Positions 8,019 to 16,794 of a stretch of 64,000 nt of DNA are shown here, one piece after another. The DNA is from JAEUJZ01 sp964460115 (lineage in GTDB: Bacteria > Myxococcota_A > Polyangia > Palsa-1104 > JAEUJZ01). The position numbers were made by a program, and so were the translations under genes. The notes under the pieces were generated by a model that worked only from the letters and a program-made list of their open reading frames with translations, did not search any database and had not been told where the DNA came from. The stretch lies in contig CAYWPR010000013.1 of assembly GCA_964460115.1 (NCBI GenBank), positions 1 to 64,000 on the forward strand, given 5' to 3'. The first letter of the stretch is position 1. Every line of letters begins with the position of its first letter.

Positions 8019-10439
8019 TTACTTGTTTAGCAAGTTGGGTTTTTCGGGATTGACCCAGTTTTCGTGCCAGCGATGGTACAGGTTCAATGTGAACGCTTCC
8101 CATTCGGTGCGCGTGCGCGTCGAAGGAAATGGTTCGGGCGGAATCAAGGTCTCGGCGCCGCCGACAATTTTGATGCCGTCGGGCTCAAAACGGCCCAGAC
8201 GAAACGGCCGCCAGGTGTGCTGGTTGCTGGGATCAATGCGCACCATGCCGCCCGGTCCGTCGTAGGATTGGTTGCGCAGGGCCGAGCGTATCGCGGCGAC
8301 TTCGACGACTCCGGCGGCTTCAACGGCTTGGGCCCACAGGTGGACGCTGCAGTAGGCGGCTTCCATCGGCGCGCTGGTGACGCGATACGCGCCGAATTTT
8401 TGTCGAAAGCTTTGTATAAAAGCCTGGTTCTGCGGGCGCTGTAGCGCTTGAAAGTAGCTAGCTGCGACATAGTCGCCGGTCAGGTCGATGTCGGCGATCT
8501 GGGCCAGCTCGTTTTCCGCCATGGTGAAGGACATGGTCGGCGCTTGCTTGGCGGTAATTCCGGCCGCGCGCAATTGGGCCATAAAGTCGATGTTGCTCGA
8601 CCCGATAAGAGAATTGAAAATGATGTCGGGCCTAGAGGCTTGAATTTTGCGAATCTGCGGCGCGAAGTTCTTTTCGCCAAGCAATGCGAATTCTTCGCCG
8701 ACGATTCGAGCGCGCTTGCCGCGCAGCGTGTCGCGTATCAGTTCCGCCGCAGTATGCGAAAATAGCCCGTCGGTGCCCATGTAAAAGATGCGCTCGATGC
8801 GCAGCGTATCCAAGCAATAGCTAAGCGCCGGCAGGATCAACTGGTTTGGCACCGGACCGCAGTAGATGATGTTGAGCGAGTCTTCCAGTCCTTCGTCGCG
8901 GGCCGGAAACATTAAGAGGTGCTGGTAGCGTTCGACGACGGGCCGCATGGCGCGGCGGTTGCTGCTCGACCAGCCGCCAAACAGAGTCACGACGTGCTTT
9001 TCGGCGATAAGCCGCTCGGCTTCGCGGGCAAAAACCGCATTGTCGCTTTTGCCGTCAACGGTGATCGCTTCGATTTGGCGGCCCATGATGCCGCCGCGCT
9101 CGTTGATTTCATCGATGGCCAGCGTCGTGGCTTCAATGACCGGGCGGGCGCTTATAGACAGAGTTCCAGCCACGGAGTTGATAACGCCAATGCGAATGGG
9201 CTCGCGCTTGATCGGCAAAAGCGGGCTTGAGGTGGGCTGCGCCTTGCCGCCATCTGGAGTCGATGGACCCGGCGTATTGCGACTGCGCAGCAGCATGGCC
9301 GCGCCGGCCCCCGACAAAAGCAGCCCAGCGCCGCCGAGCACAAGGGCGCGCCGGCTGGCCAAAAGCTGGCGAACCGGACTGGCGGGCGGCAGGCTCGGTT
9401 CGGCGGGCGTATTCACCGCCGACGGATCGGGACTGGGCATTCGGCTGATCGTGCTTTCGGCGCGCGCTTTGACCTGCGCGGCGCGCAAGCGCTGCGGTTG
9501 CGCGGCCAGCCGGCTGGCGATTAAGAATGTAAAGGTTGGGCGTTCGGCGCCGACGACCGCCATCTCTAGCGCTTGGCGCATATCTTCGGCGTGTTGAAAA
9601 CGCTCGGAGGGGCGCTTGGCCATGGTGCGCCGAACAATCTGAACCAAGGCTTCGGGGATCTCGGGATTGATGCGCCGCGGATCGGGCACCGGCGCTTTGA
9701 CATGCGCCATCATGATCTGCGGCACGCTGCCCGTGGTGTAAGGCGGTGTGCCGGTCAGCAAGGCGTAAAAGGTTGCGCCTAGCGAATAGATGTCGGTGCG
9801 TGCATCAAGCGGCTGGGCACTGGCCTGTTCGGGGCTCATGTACAGCGGCGTTCCGACGACAACCCCGGATTTGGTAAGGCTTGTTTCCTCGAATAACTCT
9901 TTGACCAAGCCAAAATCGGCCAGCTTTACCGTGCCGGCCGGAGATACCAAAATATTGTCGGGCTTGATGTCGCGATGAATAAGCCCCGCCTGATGCGCGG
10001 CCGATAGAGCATTGCAACACTGCGCGATGACGTGGGCCGCTTCGACCCAGTGCATGCGCCCTCGGCGCTTTAGATAGTGCCCGGCGCTGCCAGGATTCAA
10101 AAGCTCCATGGCGATGTAATAAGCGTCGTGCTCAAAGCCGATGTCGTAGATGGCGATGATGTTCGGGTGGTTCAGTCGACCCGCCACCTGCGCTTCATTG
10201 ATGAAACGTTCGACCGCGACCGCTTGCTCTTTGCGCGCCTCGGGCAAAAACTTGATCGCTACATGACGATTGAGCGAAGTGTCCTCGGCCTCATACACAG
10301 CGGCCATGCCGCCCGAACCGATAAGCCGGGTCACCAGATATTTGCCAAAACGCTGGCCGATGCGTTGATCGCTCGACGTACCGTCGCCAGTCGACATGCT
10401 GTCATCGTCGCGGCCGTTAGGGTCACCGGGAGTGGGCAC
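8019..10439 (-). CDS. Receptor Ser/Thr kinase fused to a branched-amino-acid/urea-type periplasmic binding domain
   Basis: This 806-aa protein has a cytoplasmic Hanks kinase (IGSGGMAAVYEAED, VAIKFL, GLIHRDIKPDN, LADFGLVKE) at about residues 30-300. A proline-rich linker and one transmembrane segment (ALVLGGAGLLLSGAGAAMLL, about 365-388) follow. The extracytoplasmic half of about 400 residues begins IRIGVINSVAGTLSISARPV. That half matches the UrtA/AmiC class of type I solute-binding proteins (EINERGGIMGRQIEAI, VTLFGGWSSSNRRAM, GTDGLFSH). The natural reading is a receptor that senses a small amide, urea or amino acid and signals by phosphorylation. The kinase motifs are complete. It lies 70 bases downstream of the flavin reductase gene on the same strand. 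Confidence 0.93.
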   Translation of the reverse strand: MPTPGDPNGRDDDSMSTGDGTSSDQRIGQRFGKYLVTRLIGSGGMAAVYEAEDTSLNRHVAIKFLPEARKEQAVAVERFINEAQVAGRLNHPNIIAIYDIGFEHDAYYIAMELLNPGSAGHYLKRRGRMHWVEAAHVIAQCCNALSAAHQAGLIHRDIKPDNILVSPAGTVKLADFGLVKELFEETSLTKSGVVVGTPLYMSPEQASAQPLDARTDIYSLGATFYALLTGTPPYTTGSVPQIMMAHVKAPVPDPRRINPEIPEALVQIVRRTMAKRPSERFQHAEDMRQALEMAVVGAERPTFTFLIASRLAAQPQRLRAAQVKARAESTISRMPSPDPSAVNTPAEPSLPPASPVRQLLASRRALVLGGAGLLLSGAGAAMLLRSRNTPGPSTPDGGKAQPTSSPLLPIKREPIRIGVINSVAGTLSISARPVIEATTLAIDEINERGGIMGRQIEAITVDGKSDNAVFAREAERLIAEKHVVTLFGGWSSSNRRAMRPVVERYQHLLMFPARDEGLEDSLNIIYCGPVPNQLILPALSYCLDTLRIERIFYMGTDGLFSHTAAELIRDTLRGKRARIVGEEFALLGEKNFAPQIRKIQASRPDIIFNSLIGSSNIDFMAQLRAAGITAKQAPTMSFTMAENELAQIADIDLTGDYVAASYFQALQRPQNQAFIQSFRQKFGAYRVTSAPMEAAYCSVHLWAQAVEAAGVVEVAAIRSALRNQSYDGPGGMVRIDPSNQHTWRPFRLGRFEPDGIKIVGGAETLIPPEPFPSTRTRTEWEAFTLNLYHRWHENWVNPEKPNLLNK

Positions 10440-10509
10440 TACTTACATCATCCGGAAGACGGCACCGCGAATCAAGTCTCACCGCGCCTTGGTGATCGGA
10501 TTTTGCAAA

Positions 10510-11226
10510 TTAGTCAAAAAAAGCCTCGGTGCGCACCTGTCGTTTGCGGTTGATGCCGCGCGCCACGAGCCCTTCTTTGACCTCTTCAATCATTTGGCCA
10601 TTGCCGCAAATGTAAAAAGTTGGCATGCGCAGCGCGGGCAATAATTCCAAAATCGGTCCGGTAATTCGTCCGCGCAGGCGCGCAAAAGCCTGCGGTTGCG
10701 ACAGATAAATGTAGCTGCAAAATCGCGAATGGCGGGCGCTTTGGGCCGCGAGTTCTTCTTGATAAAATAGATCGCGTTCGTTGCGCAGGCCCCAGTATAG
10801 GTACACCCGACCGGGTTCGGGCCGGCGCAGCGTTTCTTCGAGCATCGGCAAAAAAGGGGCAATGCCGGTGCCCGTGGCGATGTAGACGACGTCGCCGGAA
10901 TGGCTAAGCTCGTTGACAAAAAAGCCCATCGGGCCGGTAAATTCGATGCGATCGCCGGGGCGCAATTTGTCGAAAAACTGCGTGCCGACCCCATCGGGGA
11001 TCATGCGCAAAATAAACACGAGCTCGCCGCGGCGCTCGGGCGGGGAAGCGATCGAGTAGCTGCGCAAAATCGCATTGTTTTGCGCATCCATGCCGACGCG
11101 CACCGAGACAAACTGACCGGCGCGAAAGCGCAGCTCGGGCTCATCGTGCGCCAAAATGAATTCTTCAGTCAGGTAGGCCAAGTTTCGTCGCGATACCAGA
11201 CGGGCATAATGGATTCGAGCCGACAC
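10510..11226 (-). CDS. FAD/NAD(P)-binding oxidoreductase (ferredoxin-NADP reductase-like)
   Basis: This is a flavoenzyme of the ferredoxin-NADP+ reductase superfamily (238 aa, cytoplasmic). The FAD-binding RSYS motif lies at residues 55-58. The pyrophosphate-binding region is near GPMGFF, the nicotinamide-binding TGTGIAPFLPML is near 115-127, and the C-terminal part holds YICGNGQMIEEVK. No 2Fe-2S domain is fused, so an external ferredoxin, flavodoxin or oxygenase partner is expected, but none is encoded nearby. It reads toward the receptor kinase. The divergent lipoprotein gene starts 18 bases away, so the two share a very short promoter region. Confidence 0.85.
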   Translation of the reverse strand: MSARIHYARLVSRRNLAYLTEEFILAHDEPELRFRAGQFVSVRVGMDAQNNAILRSYSIASPPERRGELVFILRMIPDGVGTQFFDKLRPGDRIEFTGPMGFFVNELSHSGDVVYIATGTGIAPFLPMLEETLRRPEPGRVYLYWGLRNERDLFYQEELAAQSARHSRFCSYIYLSQPQAFARLRGRITGPILELLPALRMPTFYICGNGQMIEEVKEGLVARGINRKRQVRTEAFFD

Positions 11227-11244
11227 GGATGCTAAGGTAGCGAT

Positions 11245-11967
11245 ATGCCAGCCATTCGTCGAGTGTTGTGTAGCTTGCTACCCCTTTTGCCGATGGCCCT
11301 TGGGGCCGCGGCTTGTACCAAAAATGAGCAAGCGGTACCGCCGGGACCACCGCCGCTGCCGCCGCTGCCCGCCGCCGAAACTTTGATTCCAAAATCACCG
11401 GCCGCGCCGGCCTCAGCGGACCCAGCTTCTACCTCTAAAGAAGCTTCGGCTTTGCCGGCAGCCGCGGCGCCCGCAGCCGGTGCCGCCCCGGTCGCGCCTT
11501 TGGCCGCGCATGCTTCGGCGGCGGATGGAATTCGCGGGAATTTGAATCTAGCCGACAACCTGAAAAGCAAAGCCAAAGACGGGACGACTTTATTTCTGGT
11601 CGCGCGCATGGCGCTAGATGGCGGGGCTGTGGGCCCGGTCTTGGCGGTGCAGCGCTACACCATCGGCAGTTGGCCGCTGGCTTTTGAACTTACGCAAAAC
11701 AACGTCATGATCACCGGCATGCCGTTTTCGGGGCGCGCCGTGCTGACTGCGCGCATCGATCAAGACGGCGATGCGATGACCAAAGAGATCGGCGATATCG
11801 AAGGGGTCAGCCAGCCCATCACGATTCCGGCCCAAGGCGTTTCTGTGCTGCTCGACAAAGTGCGTACCGAGGCCGCAGGTGCGCCGTCGCCTCCAGGCAT
11901 GGGCCAAGCGGGTGGCAACACCGATTCAGTGCACGGCCACGCCAGCATGCCCGCCGGTCACCCTTAA
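11245..11967 (+). CDS. Lipoprotein with CcmI C-terminal-like domain
   Basis: A signal segment ends at LGAAAC, an acceptable lipobox, so the protein is probably a lipoprotein. A long Pro/Ala linker (residues about 27-90) follows. The C-terminal domain of about 100 residues, beginning TTLFLVARMALDGGAVGPVL and continuing PLAFELTQNNVMITGMPFSG, resembles the periplasmic C-terminal domain of the cytochrome c maturation factor CcmI/CycH, which presents apocytochrome to the haem ligase. The TPR part of CcmI is missing. No other ccm gene is in the window. Its TAA stop (11965-11967) is also the left target-site copy of the adjacent MITE-like element. Confidence 0.65.
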   Translation: MPAIRRVLCSLLPLLPMALGAAACTKNEQAVPPGPPPLPPLPAAETLIPKSPAAPASADPASTSKEASALPAAAAPAAGAAPVAPLAAHASAADGIRGNLNLADNLKSKAKDGTTLFLVARMALDGGAVGPVLAVQRYTIGSWPLAFELTQNNVMITGMPFSGRAVLTARIDQDGDAMTKEIGDIEGVSQPITIPAQGVSVLLDKVRTEAAGAPSPPGMGQAGGNTDSVHGHASMPAGHP

Positions 11968-12099
11968 GAGGGTATCTAGAAAGCTACTGCGCGTCCCGCT
12001 CAGCGCGTCGTCCGTGCTCATGGCCCGTAGGCCATTCCGCGCGGGCGCCACGCCGCCTATTGTTCCATGGCCTGCTCGCTACGCTTTTTAGACACCCTC
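11968..12099. mobile_element. MITE-like element with terminal inverted repeats and TAA duplication
   Basis: Two terminal repeats face each other: GAGGGTATCTAGAAAGC at 11968-11984 and the complement of GAGGGTGTCTAAAAAGC at 12083-12099, with 2 mismatches in 17. Both ends are flanked by TAA (11965-11967 and 12100-12102), as expected for a 3-bp target duplication. The 132-bp body carries no plausible gene and has an internal hairpin ATGGCC-CGTA-GGCCAT at 12020-12035. Ends beginning GAG with a TNA target are typical of the IS1031 group of the IS5 family, so this may be a non-autonomous derivative (inference). No transposase is seen in the window. Confidence 0.6.
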
Positions 12100-12144
12100 T
12101 AATTAGCCGATAGGCGAGGGGCCAGGTGCGATGGGGCGGCTGGC

Positions 12145-13776
12145 CTAATTTAGCGGATATTGGTTAAGCAGGCCGTCGCTGCCCATTAGTTTGGCGCCAG
12201 TGATGAAGTCGCCAAAGGTGGTTCCGCCCAGATACAGGCTTTGTTTCGAGACGGTAATCGCGCTTCCGCTGTCCGGCTGGCTGGTGCCAAGCTGGCGCAG
12301 CCACTGCGTGCTGCCTTCGAGGCTTAGACGGGCAAAGAAGACATCCTGCAAGCCGCTCGATTTTTGTCCGGGAAAAGCGCCGTGCGTGCTGCCGGCTACA
12401 TAGATCTGATCATTTTGAATGCTCAGGGCATTTAAGACATCGCTATACGGGGTGCCAAATTGTCGCACCGACGCCACAGTGCCGTCGGGTTTGACGGCCA
12501 AAAGGATTGCATCCTGATTGCCCATCGGCAACTGGCCAAAAAAAGACCCCTGCGCCCAGCCGACGGCATAAATGAGTTCGCTAGGATGCGGTACCATGGC
12601 AACTAGGGCGTCATTATTGCTGCTGCCCATTTGGTTTAGCCACATGATTTGGCCGCCTTCTTGCAGCCGAGCGATAAATGCATCGCCTCGACCCTGCGCG
12701 GTGGCAAGAGGAAATGTCCCCATGGTGCTGCCGCAGACGTAGATGGCGCCGCCTGCATCCACGGCAAGGCCGACGGTGTCGTAGTCGGAAACGCCATTTG
12801 TGCGCTCATTTTCGACCGTTCCAAACAGGTTCAGCCAGTCGAGGTGTCCGGTAGAAGAAAGCTTGGCCACGACTACATCCGAGCCGCCCGCATTGTTATG
12901 TCCAAACAAAGAGCCTTCGGTCAGTCCCGCCACATAAATTCCGCCGTCGGGCCCTAACGCAATGCTGGTCAGTTGATCATTTTCAGTGCTGCCGATTTGC
13001 TGCAGCCAGGCCAATCCGCCGTCTTTGCCGATTTTGGCGACAAATCCGTCCGCTTTGCCGACATTTTGCTGTCCCAAAAAAGCGCCATAGGTGTAGCCAG
13101 CAGCGTAGACCGTATCATCGGCATCTACGGCCAGCGCCGTAATCACATCGGTTCCGGTTGTCGCAAGCGGCGTGACAAAGCTTACCGCGCCGTTTGCTCG
13201 GTAGTGCAAAAGGTAGGCATCGAAGTTTCCCTGACTAGACAGGTTGGCGAAGGCGGCCGTGGTCGCGGCAGCAACATAGACTCCGCCACTGTGATCGCCT
13301 GCCAATGCCAGCACTTGATCCGTGCCGTCCGTTTGCACCGGCCGCCGCCAGCTAGAGGCGGACTTGGGACTAGACAGCGTCAAGTCCCGTTGCGCGGTGT
13401 TGTCCTTGCTGTGCGCATAGATGCGTACCGAATAACTATCCATGTCCAGCGGCGTCGAAATTCCCAAGTGCAATGTGGTGGTGGCATCCTGATTGGGCGA
13501 AGGATACAAAGTGGTCGTATCAAAACTGAAGCGGATGCTGTCCGGCAAGGGCATGTCATTCGAACTGCGCAGCGATATTTCCGCAGAGGACAAAAGCGGT
13601 GCGCTGGTGTGCAGTCGCACCTGTACATCGGCGGTCTGCTCAGGCAGTAGAGTCACGGTCTGGTTGTTCACAAAAATTTCAAGTTGACCGTTGTCGGTGC
13701 CGTTACTTGCGGGACCGCAGGCATGTATAAAAAGGAATGCTGCGCCTAGCAGCCACCGCAATCGAAAAAATGCCAT
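12145..13776 (-). CDS. Secreted SBBP beta-propeller repeat protein
   Basis: This is a secreted or lipid-anchored protein of 543 aa. The signal segment LRWLLGAAFLFIHAC ends at a possible lipobox Cys. An immunoglobulin-like N-terminal region (residues about 30-135) precedes seven repeats of about 50 residues with the core Y-V-A-G-x-T-x-G-x-F, for example YVAGLTEGSLF, YVCGSTMGTF and YVAGSTHGAF. These are SBBP/beta-propeller repeats common in myxobacterial surface proteins. Each repeat begins with an LAVDxxGxIY-type strand. Ligand and role are unknown. It lies just after the MITE-like element on the opposite strand. Confidence 0.85.
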   Translation of the reverse strand: MAFFRLRWLLGAAFLFIHACGPASNGTDNGQLEIFVNNQTVTLLPEQTADVQVRLHTSAPLLSSAEISLRSSNDMPLPDSIRFSFDTTTLYPSPNQDATTTLHLGISTPLDMDSYSVRIYAHSKDNTAQRDLTLSSPKSASSWRRPVQTDGTDQVLALAGDHSGGVYVAAATTAAFANLSSQGNFDAYLLHYRANGAVSFVTPLATTGTDVITALAVDADDTVYAAGYTYGAFLGQQNVGKADGFVAKIGKDGGLAWLQQIGSTENDQLTSIALGPDGGIYVAGLTEGSLFGHNNAGGSDVVVAKLSSTGHLDWLNLFGTVENERTNGVSDYDTVGLAVDAGGAIYVCGSTMGTFPLATAQGRGDAFIARLQEGGQIMWLNQMGSSNNDALVAMVPHPSELIYAVGWAQGSFFGQLPMGNQDAILLAVKPDGTVASVRQFGTPYSDVLNALSIQNDQIYVAGSTHGAFPGQKSSGLQDVFFARLSLEGSTQWLRQLGTSQPDSGSAITVSKQSLYLGGTTFGDFITGAKLMGSDGLLNQYPLN

Positions 13777-13976
13777 CTATACGCGGCCTTTCTAAATGGT
13801 TTAGATAGAACCCCAAGCGATCATAGCACGTCGCCATACGCTGCCGAAAGACCTGAAAACAAAGGAAAATTTCCGCGCGCCGCAGCTTCAGTGCAAACCG
13901 ATGGTTTGACGAAAAGGCCCGGCCGGATCGGCTAGGATATAGGGCTCGGGCTTTGCCGCCGCTCGGCGCTTTTTGA

Positions 13977-14411
13977 ATGACTGTGGACTGCATAACCCTT
14001 TTTGCCGATTCCTATGTGCTTGTCGAGCTGTGTGAAAAAGGCTCGCTTGTGCGCATCGTTCGCACTGCTCTTATGCATCCCGATATGGCAACGCTGCGCA
14101 GTTCATTTGCGGGGGTGAATCAGGCGCTGGATCGCAGCGGTCGCCTGGCCCGGGCAATGCTTTTTGATACGCGGGCACCTGTAGGCCGCAATGATCCGAC
14201 GTTTGAAAAAGAAATGTCCGCCTTGCGACCATCTATCGATCGCGGTTTTTTGCGCATCGCCGTCCTTGTGCAAAGCGCCGTCGGGGCGCTACAAATTCGG
14301 CGCTGGGTCAGCGAAGACGGAATCGAACGCGCAGTCGGAACTGATGAGCAGAGCCTTCTGGAATTTCTCAGAAGTATTCCTTCGCAAAAATCAGACAAAA
14401 GGAAACGCTAA
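13977..14411 (+). CDS. Conserved-looking hypothetical protein, 144 aa
   Basis: No family can be named with confidence. The protein has no signal peptide or membrane segment. An alternating strand/helix pattern (CITLFADSYVLVELCEK, LVRIVRTAL, MLFDTRAPVG, LRIAVLVQSAVGALQIRRW) could fit a small alpha/beta fold of the STAS or SpoIIAA type. The C-terminus is very basic (SQKSDKRKR). It converges on the AAA+ gene with 35 bases between. A stand-alone cytoplasmic gene is likely from its codon use and the lack of a competing frame. Confidence 0.65.
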   Translation: MTVDCITLFADSYVLVELCEKGSLVRIVRTALMHPDMATLRSSFAGVNQALDRSGRLARAMLFDTRAPVGRNDPTFEKEMSALRPSIDRGFLRIAVLVQSAVGALQIRRWVSEDGIERAVGTDEQSLLEFLRSIPSQKSDKRKR

Positions 14412-14446
14412 TTCGAAGAGCTACGGCAGCTTCGTTTAGGAATCCA

Positions 14447-16525
14447 TTAAAGCAGACGGCCATCGGACATAAGCGAGCCGCGCTCGCGATATTCCAAAGA
14501 GGCGGCGCGCCGCATATGCTCCATGGTCAAGCCGGTCCCCTCATAGGCCGCGGAAAAGGCCGCGCGCAAGACGATATTGCGAATAAAGCCCCCCGAGATT
14601 TCATAGCGCTCGCCGAGTTCGACAAAATTGAGCTCTTCGGCAATCGGTAGCTCGGGCGGAATCATCCGTTCCCACAGCCGGGCGCGAAGTTGTTCATCGG
14701 GAAATGGGAATTGCAGGTTGACGGAAATTCGACGCAGCATAGCCGGTTCGACGGCTGATGCCATGTTGGTGGTAAATGCCGCGATGCCTTGAAACTGTTC
14801 CATTCGGGCCAGTACAAAGTTCGTCTCTTGATTCGCGTAGCGATCGTTGGAAGAACGGATTTCCGTGGTTCGGCGGCCCAGAATCGATTCGGCTTCGTCA
14901 AAGAGCAAAAGAACGTGTCCAGCCTCGGCCGCGTCAAAGGCCCGGCTCAGATTTTTTTCGGTCTCGCCCAGCCACTTTGAGCTGACCCGCGATAGATCCA
15001 GAACGTACAGATCCAGGCCCAGTTCCTTGGCGATAAGTCCGGCGACCATTGATTTGCCGGTTCCCGGTTCGCCCGAAAACAGCATGGTCAGTCCCAGCCC
15101 TTTGCCCAGTTTGCGACCCATGCCCCAATGGCCCATGACTTCGTTGCGGTAGCGAATGCGGGCGAGGATCTCGGTAATGTTTTCCGCGAAATCTTCGGGA
15201 AGTACCAAATCGTCCCAAGTTTGCGAGACTTCGACGCGATTGGCCACGCTCGATAAGTCGCCGTCAAAAAGCTGACGAACGGCCCGCGCGATGTGCGGGC
15301 GTGTGACTTTGCTTTTGTAAAAACCGGCCATTTCGGCCGCGCTTTGGCAGGCGCTGACGATTCCCGAGATTCCCAAATTGTAAAGTCCCGCGATTTCGCC
15401 AAGCTCTTGGGGATTGATCTCGCTATCCCTTCCCAAGTAGCGCTGCCAAAGATTCAAGCGTTCGCTGTATCCAGGAATTCCCATTGTGACGGTCACAATC
15501 GGGCGTAGCGTCGTTAAAGACTGGGTGCGGTGCTCTTCCTGAATCAGCGCCACCGTATCTGGGTAGACTTCCAGACATTCACGAAAACGGCTGAGGCATT
15601 CCCCTTCGAGAATTCCTTGGGTGTCGCGAAAAGCAAGCAGCGCCGATTGCAGGACGGCTTCGCGAAACGCCGCGAGCAGACGATCGGGTCCAAGTCCCTG
15701 ACCGCTTACGATAAGAAGCGGTTTGGCAAGCTGCACGGCCGCAAAGCGCAGTGTCATTTCCCGTCCCGAGCGCTGCGGCCCTTCAATCACCAAAAGGCGT
15801 TCGCAAAGGGCAAAAGCGGTGACCACCGCGTCTATATCCTCTGGACGACTTTCTCCGGTCGGGACCTCGGCTTCATAAATTGTGGCGTAGGCCGAAAGCT
15901 CTGCCGCCATTCCGGATTGTCCGAGCAGCCATCCTGTAACGCGCGGATGCAGCCGAATCGGCTGCGCCAGCATCGAGCGGCTGTCCGCCGCATCAATCTG
16001 AATATAACGCAGCCGGCGAAATTGCGAGCTTGGATCCAAGTCATGTAGCAGCATCGCTGCGGCTTGGCTTTGCTGCGCCGCACGCGGCATGTAGATAATC
16101 TCTAAGACAAGATCAAGCGTCAGCGTGAACTGCGTTTGATTGCCACCCAAATAGCTGATGAGCCGCGCCGCCACCGGATCAGCCTCGACGGCGATGAGTA
16201 CGCACATAAGGTCCATGAGCCGCGGACTCATTCGCAGGTGCTGCGCGAACTCTTGCAGCAAGACGTGGTTGCCAAAGACTGCGGAATCATCTCGCCCGCG
16301 CAGCTCGTCCAGCGCTGGGCTCGGTTCGGCCTTTTTATTGACCATCAGGCGCTCAATCTGCTCAGCGCCAAGAAATGCCGTAAATACGCCGTCGGGGTCC
16401 TGGCTCAAAAGCCCCGTTGCCCAGCGCTGACGAATGGCGCGCACGATAAGTTCGCGGGCGCGCAGCAAAGGCTCATCCGAAGCAAGCTCCACAGTTCTAC
16501 GTGCTGGAGGAAGCGAGACACTCAT
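14447..16525 (-). CDS. Double-AAA+ ATPase with degenerate first module
   Basis: This 692-aa cytoplasmic ATPase has two AAA+-like modules. In the first (residues about 230-390) the P-loop is degraded to GPQRSGREM and no clear Walker B acid pair is seen. The second has Walker A GEPGTGKS near residue 480, Walker B LLLFDEAES near 535-544, sensor 1 AFTTN and the arginine-finger region MLRRIS near 590. A helical N-terminal domain of about 200 residues precedes them. This layout resembles the AAA+ ATPases that accompany extracellular contractile injection systems, but no such genes are here. It could instead act on an unknown complex as a remodelling ATPase. Confidence 0.85.
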   Translation of the reverse strand: MSVSLPPARRTVELASDEPLLRARELIVRAIRQRWATGLLSQDPDGVFTAFLGAEQIERLMVNKKAEPSPALDELRGRDDSAVFGNHVLLQEFAQHLRMSPRLMDLMCVLIAVEADPVAARLISYLGGNQTQFTLTLDLVLEIIYMPRAAQQSQAAAMLLHDLDPSSQFRRLRYIQIDAADSRSMLAQPIRLHPRVTGWLLGQSGMAAELSAYATIYEAEVPTGESRPEDIDAVVTAFALCERLLVIEGPQRSGREMTLRFAAVQLAKPLLIVSGQGLGPDRLLAAFREAVLQSALLAFRDTQGILEGECLSRFRECLEVYPDTVALIQEEHRTQSLTTLRPIVTVTMGIPGYSERLNLWQRYLGRDSEINPQELGEIAGLYNLGISGIVSACQSAAEMAGFYKSKVTRPHIARAVRQLFDGDLSSVANRVEVSQTWDDLVLPEDFAENITEILARIRYRNEVMGHWGMGRKLGKGLGLTMLFSGEPGTGKSMVAGLIAKELGLDLYVLDLSRVSSKWLGETEKNLSRAFDAAEAGHVLLLFDEAESILGRRTTEIRSSNDRYANQETNFVLARMEQFQGIAAFTTNMASAVEPAMLRRISVNLQFPFPDEQLRARLWERMIPPELPIAEELNFVELGERYEISGGFIRNIVLRAAFSAAYEGTGLTMEHMRRAASLEYRERGSLMSDGRLL

Positions 16526-16638
16526 CGAAAAAACTGTGGTCTAGATTATAACGTGAGCCCTATGGCGCGTCCGCGTCAAAACAAGAAATTCAAAAATTAT
16601 GTAATTGAAAATACATAACAGCGCAATTCGCGCTCCAG

Positions 16639-16764
16639 GTGGCCAATAAGTTTCAGCTCAAAGGCCATGCTGCCAAGGCCAAGGCGCTTATCGAGCAGGC
16701 CAAAAAAGAGATCGAATCCGCCGCGGTTGCCGCCGACCAGGCCAAAGCCCTATCGCAAAAGTAA
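16639..16764 (+). CDS. Possible 41-aa Ala/Lys-rich small protein
   Basis: A GTG at 16639 opens a short frame ending TAA at 16762. The peptide is Ala/Lys/Glu-rich (NKFQLKGHAAKAKALIEQAK and on to KALSQK) and would form one amphipathic helix. The composition looks like a coding helix rather than random sequence. No ribosome site is visible upstream of the GTG, so the true start, or the gene itself, is doubtful. It sits alone between the AAA+ and biotinyl carrier genes and could be the end of a decayed gene. Confidence 0.3.
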   Translation: MANKFQLKGHAAKAKALIEQAKKEIESAAVAADQAKALSQK

Positions 16765-16794
16765 GACAAGGTGGGCCGGCGGCCGCGCTGCGCG

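Noticed and set aside
12973..13650. 225-codon plus-strand frame inside the SBBP gene
   Set aside because: The opposite strand shows seven regular SBBP repeats; the plus frame shows no conserved pattern.
14412..14446. Hairpin between the 144-aa gene and the AAA+ gene as a terminator
   Set aside because: Only five base pairs (CGAAG/CTTCG) form, and there is no T-run.
16562..16618. 18-codon frame (MARPRQNKKFKN...) upstream of the AAA+ gene
   Set aside because: It is too short to support, and it has no ribosome site.
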